In this document: piece after piece, positions 16,954-25,202 of the stretch
Layout of the letters: every line of letters begins with the position of its first letter
Position numbering within the stretch: position 1 is the first letter of the stretch
NCBI GenBank assembly: GCA_052386675.1
Contig: JBQTJX010000029.1
Location: 1 to 64,000 of the forward strand
Length of the DNA stretch: 64,000 nucleotides
Source of the DNA: RBG-16-66-20 sp052386675
GTDB taxonomy: Bacteria > Pseudomonadota > Gammaproteobacteria > Burkholderiales > SG8-39
Direction of reading: 5' to 3'
Program-made: the position numbers and the translations under genes
The notes under the pieces: model-generated
The model's database searches: none
Seen by the model: only the letters and a program-made list of their open reading frames with translations
Told to the model about the DNA's origin: nothing

Positions 16954-18476
16954 GCGACCGCAGATCGCCGAATATCCTGTTCATCACCTCGGACCAGCAG
17001 CGCGGCGACTGCTACGGCTTCGAGGGCCGCAAGGTCAGGACCCCGCACCTGGACGACCTGGCGCGCGACGGCACGCGCTTTGACGCCTGCATCACGCCGA
17101 ACCTGGTCTGCCAGCCCTCGCGCGCCTCGATCCTCACCGGCCTGCTGCCGCTGACGCACGGTGTCTCGGACAACGGCATCGACCTCGATCCGGCGCTGGG
17201 CGAGGCGGGCTTCGCCGGCGCGTTCGCCAGGGCCGGCTATCGCACGGGCTACGTCGGCAAGGCGCATTTCGCCACCTCGCACACTTTCGCCGCCACCGGC
17301 TCGCCGGAGTGCCGCAACACCGACCAGCCGCAGGACTGGACCGGTCCCTACATGGGCTTCCAGCAGGTGGAACTCATGGTGGAGGGGCACAACCAGTGGC
17401 CGCCGCAGAAGCCGCCGCGCGGGCAGCACTACGAGCGCTGGTTCCACAAGGACGGTCGCGGCGACGAACTGCAGCGGCTGTACGAAACGAAACTGCCGCC
17501 GCTGTCGGGCGCGGTGCAGACCTTCCATTCCGGGCTGCCGGTCGCGTTCCACAATTCGACCTGGATCGGGGACCGCACCATCGAGTACATCACCGCGAAC
17601 AAGGACCGGCCGTTCTGCGCCTGGGCCTCGTTCCCGGACCCGCACCATCCCTTCGATGCGCCCGAACCCTGGAGCCGGCTGCACCATCCGGACGAGGTGG
17701 ACCTGCCCGAGCACCGGACCCTCGACCTGGAGCGCCGCCCGTGGTGGCATCGCCAGAGCCTGGAGGGCAAGCCGCAGATCGTCTCGCACCTGGCGAAGAT
17801 CCGCACCGAGTATTCGCGCATCCCCACCCAATCCGACCAGCAACTGCGCGAGCTGATCGCCAACTACTACGGCATGATTTCACTCATCGACCACAACGTC
17901 GGCCGCATCCTGCTGCACCTGGACAACCTTGGGCTGGCCGAGGACACGCTCGTCGTGTACTCCACCGACCACGGCGACTGGCTGGGCGACCACGGACTCA
18001 TCCTGAAGGGGCCGATGGCGTACGAAGGATTGCTGCGCATCGGCCTTCTGGTGCGCGGCCCCGGCGTGCCCAGGGGCAAGATCGTCGACGATCCGGTGTC
18101 CACGCTGGACCTGCCGGCGACCTTTGCCGACTACGCCGGGGTGCCGCTCGGGCGCGAGGTCCACAGCCGCAGTTTGCGCCAGCTGATCGAGTCCGGCGAG
18201 GACAGCCGCGACTTCGCGCTGAGTGAATGGGACCTGCGCGCCTCGCGTTCCGGCGTGGACGTGGACCTGCGCACCGTGCGCACGAAGACGCACAAGCTCA
18301 CCGTTGACCTCATCAGCCGCGCGGGCGAGCTCTACGACCTCGCCAATGATCCGAACGAGATGGACAACCTCTTCAATGAAGGCAATCCCGGCAAGGCACA
18401 GAAGGAACTGATGGACATGATCCGCAGCCGGCCGAACGATATCGCCCAGCGCAAGGCGCAGGTGGGGATGGCATGA
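16950..18476 (+). CDS. Cysteine-type sulfatase family protein
   Basis: A 508-residue alkaline-phosphatase-superfamily hydrolase. C54 in CQPSRASILTG is the residue matured to formylglycine in type I sulfatases, and SDQQ near residue 15 and STDHGDWLGDHG near residue 330 supply metal ligands. No signal peptide is seen, so it is predicted to be cytoplasmic. The start is TTG overlapping the Bug gene stop, preserving MSDRRSPNILFITSDQQ. No formylglycine-generating enzyme is encoded in the window, so one must act in trans. Some family members are phosphonate or phosphate hydrolases, so sulfate-ester specificity is probable rather than proven. Confidence 0.87.
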   Translation: MSDRRSPNILFITSDQQRGDCYGFEGRKVRTPHLDDLARDGTRFDACITPNLVCQPSRASILTGLLPLTHGVSDNGIDLDPALGEAGFAGAFARAGYRTGYVGKAHFATSHTFAATGSPECRNTDQPQDWTGPYMGFQQVELMVEGHNQWPPQKPPRGQHYERWFHKDGRGDELQRLYETKLPPLSGAVQTFHSGLPVAFHNSTWIGDRTIEYITANKDRPFCAWASFPDPHHPFDAPEPWSRLHHPDEVDLPEHRTLDLERRPWWHRQSLEGKPQIVSHLAKIRTEYSRIPTQSDQQLRELIANYYGMISLIDHNVGRILLHLDNLGLAEDTLVVYSTDHGDWLGDHGLILKGPMAYEGLLRIGLLVRGPGVPRGKIVDDPVSTLDLPATFADYAGVPLGREVHSRSLRQLIESGEDSRDFALSEWDLRASRSGVDVDLRTVRTKTHKLTVDLISRAGELYDLANDPNEMDNLFNEGNPGKAQKELMDMIRSRPNDIAQRKAQVGMA

Positions 18477-19924
18477 CGACAGCCTCGAACCTGCTGGTCA
18501 TCATGTCCGACGAGCACGACCCGCGCTGGATGGGCGCCTCGGGCAGCAAGCTGGTGCGGACGCCGAACCTGGACAGGCTCGCCGCGCGCGGCACGCGCTT
18601 CAGCGACGCCTACACCACCTGCCCGATCTGCGTTCCGGCGCGCGCGGCCTTCGCCACCGGGCGCTACATCAACCAGATCGGCTACTGGGACAACGCCGAC
18701 GCCTACGAGGGCGCGATCCCGAGCTGGCACCACGTGCTGCGCAGCGCCGGGCACCACGTCGCCTCGGTCGGCAAGCTGCACTTCCGCGGCCTCAAGGGCG
18801 ACGACCACGGCTTCTCGGAAGAGGTCATCCCGATGAACGTGGTGGACGGCAAGGGCGACCTGTATGGCCTGCTGCGCGGCGAGAACATGCCGGTTCGCAC
18901 TGACGGCAAGAAGATGGCGGGCCTGGCCGGCCCCGGCGAATCCGAATACACCTGGTACGACCGCGAAATCACGGCGCGCGCGCAGGTGTGGCTGCGCGAG
19001 GAAGCGCCCAAGCACGGCGACAAGCCCTGGGTGCTGTACGTGTCCCTCGTGGCGCCGCATTTCCCGCTCAAGGCGCCGCCGCACCACTATTACCGGTACT
19101 TCGGGCGCACGCCGGAACCCAAGCTCTACGGGCCGCAGGAGCGCCTGCCGCACCCGGCCGCGCGCGACCAGTCCGAAAACACCTGCTACGACAGCTACTT
19201 CGACGCCGCGGCAGTGAAGCGCGCCCGCGCCGGCTACCTCGGGCTGGTGTCATCCCTCGACGAAAACATCGGCCACCTGCTGGACACGCTGGCCGACTGC
19301 GGCTTCGCGGGCAACACGCGGGTGCTGTACACCTCGGATCACGGCGACAACCTCGGCGCGCGCGGGCTGTGGGGCAAGCAGATCCTGTATCAGGAGGCGG
19401 CCGCGGTGCCGATGATCCTCGCTGGTCCGGGCGTGCCCGAGGGCGCGGTGCGCAGCGCGACCGCGAGCCACATCGACGTCTACCCCACGGTGCTCGAGTG
19501 CGTGGGTTCGGATGCCTCGCCCGGGCAGGGCGTGTCCCTGTTCCGGATGGCCGGCGGCGAGACGCCCAAGCGCAACGTCCTGTCCGAGTACCACGCCTCG
19601 TCCGCCAAGTCGGGCGAATACATGATCCGGAACGGCAAGTGGAAGTACACCTACTACGTGCACTATCCGGACCGGCCACAGCTGTTCGACCTGGAGTCGG
19701 ATCCCGAGGAACTGAAGGACCTCGGCACCGATCCGGCGCACCGCGGCGTGGCGAAGGACTGCGAGGCATTGCTGCGCGCCATGCTGGACCCCGAGGACGT
19801 GGACCGGCGCGCGAAGAAACGCCAGCAGGAGCTGGTGGACGCCAACGGCGGCTACGACAAGGTGAAGAAGATCGGCGGTTTCGGCTACTCCCCGCCGCCG
19901 GGCTACAAGGCGGAGTTCACCTAG
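18473..19924 (+). CDS. Second cysteine-type sulfatase family protein
   Basis: A 483-residue member of the same superfamily as its neighbour but clearly a different subgroup. The nucleophile motif is CVPARAAFATG with C53, preceded by MSDEHDP metal ligands, and TSDHGDNLGARGLWGKQ follows near residue 285. It also lacks a signal peptide. It overlaps the first sulfatase by ATGA, so the two are translated together. Two non-identical sulfatases behind one transport protein suggest stepwise desulfation of one compound or two related substrates. The C-terminus overlaps the convergent ubiX stop by eight bases. Confidence 0.87.
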   Translation: MTTASNLLVIMSDEHDPRWMGASGSKLVRTPNLDRLAARGTRFSDAYTTCPICVPARAAFATGRYINQIGYWDNADAYEGAIPSWHHVLRSAGHHVASVGKLHFRGLKGDDHGFSEEVIPMNVVDGKGDLYGLLRGENMPVRTDGKKMAGLAGPGESEYTWYDREITARAQVWLREEAPKHGDKPWVLYVSLVAPHFPLKAPPHHYYRYFGRTPEPKLYGPQERLPHPAARDQSENTCYDSYFDAAAVKRARAGYLGLVSSLDENIGHLLDTLADCGFAGNTRVLYTSDHGDNLGARGLWGKQILYQEAAAVPMILAGPGVPEGAVRSATASHIDVYPTVLECVGSDASPGQGVSLFRMAGGETPKRNVLSEYHASSAKSGEYMIRNGKWKYTYYVHYPDRPQLFDLESDPEELKDLGTDPAHRGVAKDCEALLRAMLDPEDVDRRAKKRQQELVDANGGYDKVKKIGGFGYSPPPGYKAEFT

Positions 19925-20507
19925 TACGAGGCTTGACGCGCTTGCGGGCCGGGCCGTCCCAGCGGCGGGCGAGGCTGTTCTCCAGCCCGAACAGGTCCAG
20001 CACGCGGCCCACGCTGTGGTCCACGGTGTCCTGGATGGTGCGCGGCGCGTTGTAGAAGGCGGGCATTGGTGGCGCGATGACGGCGCCCATCTCGGCGGCC
20101 TGCAGCAGCAGGCGGCAGTGCCCGAGATGCAGCGGCGTTTCGCGGGGCATCAGCACCAGCCGGCGCTGTTCCTTCAGCACCACGTCCGCGGCGCGCACGA
20201 TCAGGTTGTCGGCGTAGGAGTGGACGATCCCCGACAGCGTCTTCATCGAGCAGGGCGCGACGATCATGCCGGCGGTGCGGAACGAGCCGCTGGACACGCT
20301 GGCGGCGAGGTCCTGGTCGTTGTGCACCACATCGGCGAGCGCCTCCACGGCCTTCAACTTGTGGCCGGTCTCCAGGCCGATGGTGAGCTTGCCGCTCCGG
20401 CTGACGATGAGGTGGGTTTCCACCTTGCGCAGGGCGCGCAGTGCCTCGAGCAGGCGGATGCCGTAGATGGCTCCGCTGGAGCCGGTGATGGCGACGATGA
20501 GGCGCAT
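19917..20507 (-). CDS. ubiX: UbiX-family flavin prenyltransferase
   Basis: A 196-residue flavoprotein with ITGSSGAIYG at the N-terminus (FMN binding), a central VAPCSMKTLSGI block and LMPRETPLHLGH, all characteristic of UbiX/PAD1. UbiX attaches dimethylallyl to FMN, making the prenylated cofactor used by UbiD-type decarboxylases, either for ubiquinone synthesis or for aromatic acid (de)carboxylation. No ubiD gene is in the window. It is divergent from a MarR regulator and the ring-hydroxylating oxygenase, so a role with aromatic-acid genes is possible, but it may equally be the housekeeping copy. Confidence 0.9.
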   Translation of the reverse strand: MRLIVAITGSSGAIYGIRLLEALRALRKVETHLIVSRSGKLTIGLETGHKLKAVEALADVVHNDQDLAASVSSGSFRTAGMIVAPCSMKTLSGIVHSYADNLIVRAADVVLKEQRRLVLMPRETPLHLGHCRLLLQAAEMGAVIAPPMPAFYNAPRTIQDTVDHSVGRVLDLFGLENSLARRWDGPARKRVKPRTR

Positions 20508-20534
20508 GCGTACATCTTAGCGTCCGGCCCCATA

Positions 20535-20629
20535 TAGGTGCGATGCCACGTAGTTGGAAGGGCCAGGCCGCGGCGGAGACGCGCGAAAATGCGTGTCCCG
20601 AGGCAGGTAGAAGGTTGCGATCGCACCTA
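20535..20629. promoter_or_regulatory. Inverted repeat in the ubiX-marR divergent region, probable MarR operator
   Basis: taggtgcgat at 20535-20544 recurs as its exact reverse complement, atcgcaccta, at 20620-20629. The second copy sits within a near-palindrome containing tgcgatcgca (20616-20625), and the first in a GTG-N6-CAC dyad. The pair lies 5' of both divergent genes, the second copy about 20 bases before the marR start. Autoregulation by the MarR protein is the simplest explanation. No clear -35/-10 pair was recognised. Confidence 0.5.
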
Positions 20630-20649
20630 ATCCGGAGTAGGGTGGGCGC

Positions 20650-21123
20650 ATGTCGCGCGAGCTGGGCCCGGAGTTCGACCTCGAGCACCATCCCTTCTTC
20701 TGGATGACGCAGGCCATCGCCGCGCGCGATGCCGCGCTCGCCGGGGAATTGAAGGCGCACGGGCTCAGGGTGCCGGAATGGCGGGTGCTGGCCGCCCTTT
20801 ACGCGCGCAAGCGTCTTGCGATGCGCGAACTCGCCGACCTGTCCTCCATCGACCGCACCACCTTGAGCCGCACCGTGGACCGGATGCAGGAAACCGGCTG
20901 GGTCACGCGCCTTGCCGACAACCGCGACCTGCGGGTCACGCGGCTCGCGCTGACCCAGGCCGGCGAGCGCCTGTTCGCCCGCATCTGGCCGACCATGGAG
21001 CGCCTGAACCGTGCCGCGGTGGAGGGATTGCCGCGGGGTGCGGTGGATCTGCTTGCCTGGACGCTGGGGCGCATGAAGGACAACCTCGATCGCGAATCGC
21101 CGGCAAATCAGGTTGCCGCCTAG
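20650..21123 (+). CDS. MarR-family transcriptional regulator
   Basis: A 157-residue winged-helix regulator. The recognition region MRELADLSSIDRTTLSRTVDRM and the wing NRDLRVTRLALTQAG are clear MarR features, flanked by dimerisation helices. MarR proteins commonly respond to aromatic acids or their CoA esters. The gene ends 15 bases before the ring-hydroxylating oxygenase alpha subunit on the same strand, and shares an inverted-repeat-bearing promoter region with ubiX, so it most likely controls this oxygenase unit and possibly ubiX. Confidence 0.9.
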   Translation: MSRELGPEFDLEHHPFFWMTQAIAARDAALAGELKAHGLRVPEWRVLAALYARKRLAMRELADLSSIDRTTLSRTVDRMQETGWVTRLADNRDLRVTRLALTQAGERLFARIWPTMERLNRAAVEGLPRGAVDLLAWTLGRMKDNLDRESPANQVAA

Positions 21124-21138
21124 AAAAAGGAGCATGCC

Positions 21139-22470
21139 ATGAGAACGGAGCACAAGCTGAACTTCAGGAAAATGGTCGAGCCCGACCGCGTGCGCAAGGA
21201 GGTCTATACCGACGAGGAGATCTTCCAGCACGAAATGGAACGCATCCACGAGACGGTGTGGATCTACTGCGGCCACGAGAGCCAGGTGAGGAACACCGGC
21301 GACTACGTCACGGTGCAGATCGGCCGCCAGCCCATGATCATGGTGCGCGGCAAGGACCGCAGGATCAACGTGCTCTACAACCGCTGCCCGCACCGCGGCA
21401 ACATGATCTGCGGCGACATGAAGGGCAACACCGGCGAGCAGTTCCGCTGCTCCTACCACGCCTGGACGTTCCACCACGACGGCCGGCTCAAGAACATCCC
21501 GATGATGGAGTCGGGCTACAAGGGCACGGGCCTGACCAAGGACAGCCCGGAGCTCTGCATGAAGCGCGCCGCGCGGGTTGAGGCCTACCGCGGCTTCGTC
21601 TTCGCCAGCCTCGCCAAGGACGGGCCGACGCTGAAGGAATTCCTCGGCGAGTCCATCGTCGCCTTCGACGACATGTGCGACCGCGCCCCCGAGGGCGAGG
21701 TGGAGGTGGTGCCCAACTGCTTCCGCGTCGTCCAGCACTCGAACTGGAAGCTGTTCATGGAGAACCAGATCGACGCCCTGCACCCGTCGGTGACGCACCA
21801 GTCCACCGGCCGCGCCGCGCACGAGGTGGAGAAGCAGCTGGCGAGGCAGGCGAAATCGGGCGAGGCGCCACTCTCCTACCACATGCTGTCGGCGTTCGCG
21901 ACCGTGACCATCGACAAGTGGGACAACTTCCAGACCATCAACTATCCCTACGGCCACTGCATCCTAACCGGCTACATGGGTTTGAGGCCGCAAGACCCGG
22001 ACACGCTCGCCTACGACAAGGTCATGATCAAGGCCTACGGCAGGAAGCGCTTTGAGGAGATCGTCGGGGTCAACATCCATCACGTGCTTGTCTATCCGGG
22101 ACTGTCGGTGCAGTCGCCGCTGCAGCAGTTGCGCGCGGTGCGGCCGCTGGGCGTGGACCGGACCCTGACCGAGATCTGGCATTTCCGCCTGAAGGGCGCG
22201 CCGGAGGCGATCTACCGCCGCTCGCTCGCGTACTACAACCTGGTGAACTCGCCGGCGACGCTCATAAACGCCGATGACCTGGAGAACTTCTGGAAGTGCC
22301 ACACCGGGCTGTCTTCCGACGGCGGCGACTGGGTCAGCTTCGCGCGCCACCTCGGCCGCGACATCGAGAAGAAGGGCGTGGTGTCCTCCGCGCCGAACAT
22401 GGGCACCTCGGAGGCGCCGATGCGCAACCAGATGAAGGCCTGGGCCAAATATATGGCGGCGGCGCGATGA
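21139..22470 (+). CDS. Aromatic-ring-hydroxylating dioxygenase, alpha (Rieske) subunit
   Basis: A 443-residue terminal-oxygenase large subunit. The Rieske [2Fe-2S] ligands are C83/H85 (CPHRG) and C104/H107 (CSYHAW); the mononuclear iron site contains D212, H215 and H220 (NQIDALHPSVTH). These place a cis-dihydroxylating or salvaging oxygenase in the benzoate/anthranilate/salicylate-like group. An AAGGAG ribosome-binding site sits about seven bases before the ATG. The beta subunit follows with an ATGA overlap. No reductase or ferredoxin gene is adjacent, so electron transfer must be supplied from elsewhere. The substrate is not determinable from sequence. Confidence 0.93.
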   Translation: MRTEHKLNFRKMVEPDRVRKEVYTDEEIFQHEMERIHETVWIYCGHESQVRNTGDYVTVQIGRQPMIMVRGKDRRINVLYNRCPHRGNMICGDMKGNTGEQFRCSYHAWTFHHDGRLKNIPMMESGYKGTGLTKDSPELCMKRAARVEAYRGFVFASLAKDGPTLKEFLGESIVAFDDMCDRAPEGEVEVVPNCFRVVQHSNWKLFMENQIDALHPSVTHQSTGRAAHEVEKQLARQAKSGEAPLSYHMLSAFATVTIDKWDNFQTINYPYGHCILTGYMGLRPQDPDTLAYDKVMIKAYGRKRFEEIVGVNIHHVLVYPGLSVQSPLQQLRAVRPLGVDRTLTEIWHFRLKGAPEAIYRRSLAYYNLVNSPATLINADDLENFWKCHTGLSSDGGDWVSFARHLGRDIEKKGVVSSAPNMGTSEAPMRNQMKAWAKYMAAAR

Positions 22471-22952
22471 AATCGCTCGAGCTGCAGCATGAAGTGGAGC
22501 AGTTCCTCTACCGCCAGGCGGAGCTGCTGGACAACAAGCAATGGCAGGCCTGGACCGAGCTGTTCACGGCCGATGGCATCTACTGGATGCCGCCGGACGC
22601 GTCATATAAGACGTGGGACGGGCAGCCGGCCATCTTCGCCGAGGACCGCAACCTGATGGCGGTGCGCATGGGCCGGGTGCTGCACCCGGATGCCTGGTCG
22701 CAGCGGCCGCTGTGGGGCACCAACCACGTGGTGTCCAACGTGGTGATCCGCAAGGCGGCGAAGAATGGTGATATCGAGGTCACGTCGCGCTTCCACATGA
22801 TGGAGCTGCGGCGCGACGACGTGCGCCATTTTGCCGGCCAGTACACGCACCGCCTGGTGAAGTCGAAGAAGGGCTACGCCATCAAGCTGCAGCGCGTGGA
22901 CATGACCAACGCGCAGGCGGCCTACGACTACGTGCTGCAGGTCTGGGTCTAG
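22467..22952 (+). CDS. Aromatic-ring-hydroxylating dioxygenase, beta subunit
   Basis: A 161-residue small subunit of the oxygenase, with the NTF2-like fold and family blocks VEQFLYRQAELLDNKQW, WTELFTADGIYWMP and SNVVI. It forms an alpha3beta3 oxygenase with the preceding Rieske subunit; beta subunits are mainly structural. The ATG overlaps the alpha-subunit stop (ATGA), ensuring equal translation. The gene is convergent with the 3-hydroxybenzoate-hydroxylase-like gene, with nine bases between the stops. Confidence 0.92.
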   Translation: MKSLELQHEVEQFLYRQAELLDNKQWQAWTELFTADGIYWMPPDASYKTWDGQPAIFAEDRNLMAVRMGRVLHPDAWSQRPLWGTNHVVSNVVIRKAAKNGDIEVTSRFHMMELRRDDVRHFAGQYTHRLVKSKKGYAIKLQRVDMTNAQAAYDYVLQVWV

Positions 22953-22961
22953 GCCGGGAAC

Positions 22962-24173
22962 TCAGCCTGCGGCGCGGAACCCGCGCACGTAGTCGGGCGC
23001 GGTGAACACCCAGTCGATGGCCTGGTAGTTCTGCTCCGCGCTGCGGTGCTGGTACATGTCGTTGCGCACCCGGCGCTGGATGCCGTCGGGGACGTGGAAA
23101 ATCTGCCCCACCAGGCGCGCCGAGAGCTGCACCCGCGAGGCGCGCACCAGGCGCAGGTCCTGGTACTCGCGGAAGGCCCTCGGGAAATCGCCGCCGGCGC
23201 GCTCGGCGCAGGCCGCCAGGCACACCGCGTCCTCGTAGGCCATGGCCGCGCCTTGCGCCAGGTACTGCAGCATAAGGTGCGCGGCATCGCCCAGCAGCGC
23301 CACCGGCCCGTCGCACCAGTTGTCCACCGGCTCGCGGAAGCGCAGCATCCAGCGCTTGTAGGACTTCGGCGTCTTCATCAGGCGCATCGGCAGCTCGCAG
23401 TTGTGCGCGAACAGGGGAAGCACCTCGTCGGGCGAGGCCTCCTCGTTGTGCCCGCTCTTCACGCCGCTGCCAATGACGGTGGCGACCAGGTTGTAGAGCT
23501 CCCAGCCGCGCAGCGGGTAGTGGACGATATGGGTGTTGTGACCGGCCCACATGGTGGCCGCCGCCCAGCGCAGTTGTTCGGGCATGTCCGCGGCCGCCAG
23601 CACCGCGCGGTAGCAGATGTGCTCGGTCGGCGCCGGGTCGCCGTCGCCGACGATCTTCTGCCGCACCGCCGAGCGCCAGCCATCCGCCCCGACAAGCGCG
23701 GCGCCGCCGACGCGGCTGCCGTCGGCGAGCTGCACCGAGACGCCGCCGGATTCCAGGTCGTATCCGGTCACGCGGCTGCGGGTACGCAACTCGATCTGCC
23801 CTGGCCGCTCGCGGCAACCGTCCAGGAAAGCCTTGTGGATGTCGGCGCGGTGCGTGACCGCATAGGGATTGCCGTAGCGCTCGTGGAAATGCTTGTCGAG
23901 CGGTATATCGATCACGCGCTCGCCGGAGACGCCGTCCATCAGCTGCAGGCGCTCGATGAACACCGCTTCCTTCTTCACCAGCCCGCCCACGCCGAGGGCG
24001 TCGATGGCATGCCAGGCGTTGGGGGCGAGCTGGATGCCGGCGCCCAGCTCGCCGAACTCAGCTGCCTGCTCGAGCACCAGGACTTTGAAGCCCTTCAAGG
24101 ACAGAGCGAGCGCGGCGGCGAGGCCGCCAAGGCCGCCGCCGGCGACTACGATCGGGTTTGCGTTTCTGCTCAT
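22962..24173 (-). CDS. FAD-dependent aromatic hydroxylase, 3-hydroxybenzoate 6-monooxygenase-like
   Basis: A 403-residue class A flavoprotein monooxygenase. GGGLGG at 12-17 binds the ADP part of FAD, VGADGWRS is the DG motif, and LLGDAAHLMLQYLAQGAAMAYEDA contains the GD motif. The N-terminal LGAGIQLAPNAWHAIDALGV and RADIHKAFLDGC are close to 3-hydroxybenzoate 6-hydroxylases, which make gentisate using NADH. Salicylate 1-hydroxylase is the main alternative. It faces the two-subunit oxygenase, so the locus may convert an aromatic acid to gentisate, but no gentisate dioxygenase is in the window. Confidence 0.85.
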   Translation of the reverse strand: MSRNANPIVVAGGGLGGLAAALALSLKGFKVLVLEQAAEFGELGAGIQLAPNAWHAIDALGVGGLVKKEAVFIERLQLMDGVSGERVIDIPLDKHFHERYGNPYAVTHRADIHKAFLDGCRERPGQIELRTRSRVTGYDLESGGVSVQLADGSRVGGAALVGADGWRSAVRQKIVGDGDPAPTEHICYRAVLAAADMPEQLRWAAATMWAGHNTHIVHYPLRGWELYNLVATVIGSGVKSGHNEEASPDEVLPLFAHNCELPMRLMKTPKSYKRWMLRFREPVDNWCDGPVALLGDAAHLMLQYLAQGAAMAYEDAVCLAACAERAGGDFPRAFREYQDLRLVRASRVQLSARLVGQIFHVPDGIQRRVRNDMYQHRSAEQNYQAIDWVFTAPDYVRGFRAAG

Positions 24174-24189
24174 GCGGTGAAAGCTACCA

Positions 24190-25149
24190 CTAGGCGTAGG
24201 TGCGCGCGAGTTCTCTTAGGCGAACGCGAATGGCGTTGCGCAGCGCGGCCGGTTCGATCACCTCTACGTCCGGGCCAAGCGCCAGCAGTTGCCCTGTGGC
24301 CACGGCGACGGACTCGATTGGCAGGCAAACACGGGTCCGACCGCCTTGGGTGGCGATACGGGCAAATCCCACGGCACGGGCCGCCGCCGAATTCAGCTGC
24401 CGCAGAGCCTCGATGCCTACCGGTGTCGCCAGCACTTCCGCCTTCGTGGCATAGATCGAGCGCTCGAATCGCTCGACTGACTCGCGCCAGTGACGGGCAA
24501 GGTCGAATCCGCGTGGCCGCCGGGCACGATCTGGAAGGATTCTCGCGTCCTTCACCGCCGCGATGCGGTAGGTCCGATAGGACCCATTGGCGTGCCCTAC
24601 GAAGTACCAGATGCCTGACTTCAGGACTAGGCCGAGCGGGCTGGTGGAGCGCGAGCTCGCGCGTGTCCAACCCTGGTACCGGATCTCGAGCTGATGCCCG
24701 CCCCATACCGCTTCAGCCACCGTGGCGAGATGAGGTACCGGATCCGGCTCCCTGTACCAGTCCACGGGGTCCAGGTGCAGACGGGATTGCACGCGACTCG
24801 CGCCCTCGCGCCATGCAGCCGGAAGCGCGGAAAGGAGCTTGAGCTGCGCGCGCTGCATCGGCTCGTGCAGGCCGAGTTGTGCCGCCGGTCCGGTTAGGCC
24901 GCTGAGAAATACCGCCTGCGCTTCTGCGGGCGTGAGTCCGGTCAACTGCGTCTTCCACCCATCCATCAGCCGAAACCCTCCGCTGCGTCCGCGCTCGGCA
25001 ATGACCGGCACGCCTGCCGACGAGAGATGATCGATGTCCCGGTGCAGCGTGCGCGGCGACACCTCAAGCGCCTGCGCGAGCGCGCGGGCGCTCATGCGGC
25101 CGCGAGTTTCGAGCAGCATCTGAATGGAAAGGAGGCGGGCGGCGCGCAT
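24190..25149 (-). CDS. WYL-domain transcriptional regulator (YafY-like)
   Basis: A 319-residue regulator. The N-terminal helix-turn-helix (MSARALAQALEVSPRTLHRDIDHL, residues 19-42) is of the DeoR-like HTH_11 type. The central WYL domain shows GIWYFVGHANGSYRTYRIAAV, and a WCX-like tail follows. WYL regulators sense small ligands or nucleic acids and often control one divergent gene; here that is the DMT permease, 53 bases away across an AT-rich stretch. Codon use is somewhat less GC-biased than in neighbouring catabolic genes, which may indicate separate acquisition. Confidence 0.88.
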   Translation of the reverse strand: MRAARLLSIQMLLETRGRMSARALAQALEVSPRTLHRDIDHLSSAGVPVIAERGRSGGFRLMDGWKTQLTGLTPAEAQAVFLSGLTGPAAQLGLHEPMQRAQLKLLSALPAAWREGASRVQSRLHLDPVDWYREPDPVPHLATVAEAVWGGHQLEIRYQGWTRASSRSTSPLGLVLKSGIWYFVGHANGSYRTYRIAAVKDARILPDRARRPRGFDLARHWRESVERFERSIYATKAEVLATPVGIEALRQLNSAAARAVGFARIATQGGRTRVCLPIESVAVATGQLLALGPDVEVIEPAALRNAIRVRLRELARTYA

Positions 25150-25202
25150 CTTGGCAAATACATGACGTAGGTTGACATATATAGTCCCGTATCCTGACGA
25201 AA

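Noticed and set aside
25172..25200. ttgaca as a sigma-70 -35 box for the DMT permease
   Set aside because: No acceptable -10 hexamer occurs 16-18 bases downstream; the nearby tatata/tatagt are too close.
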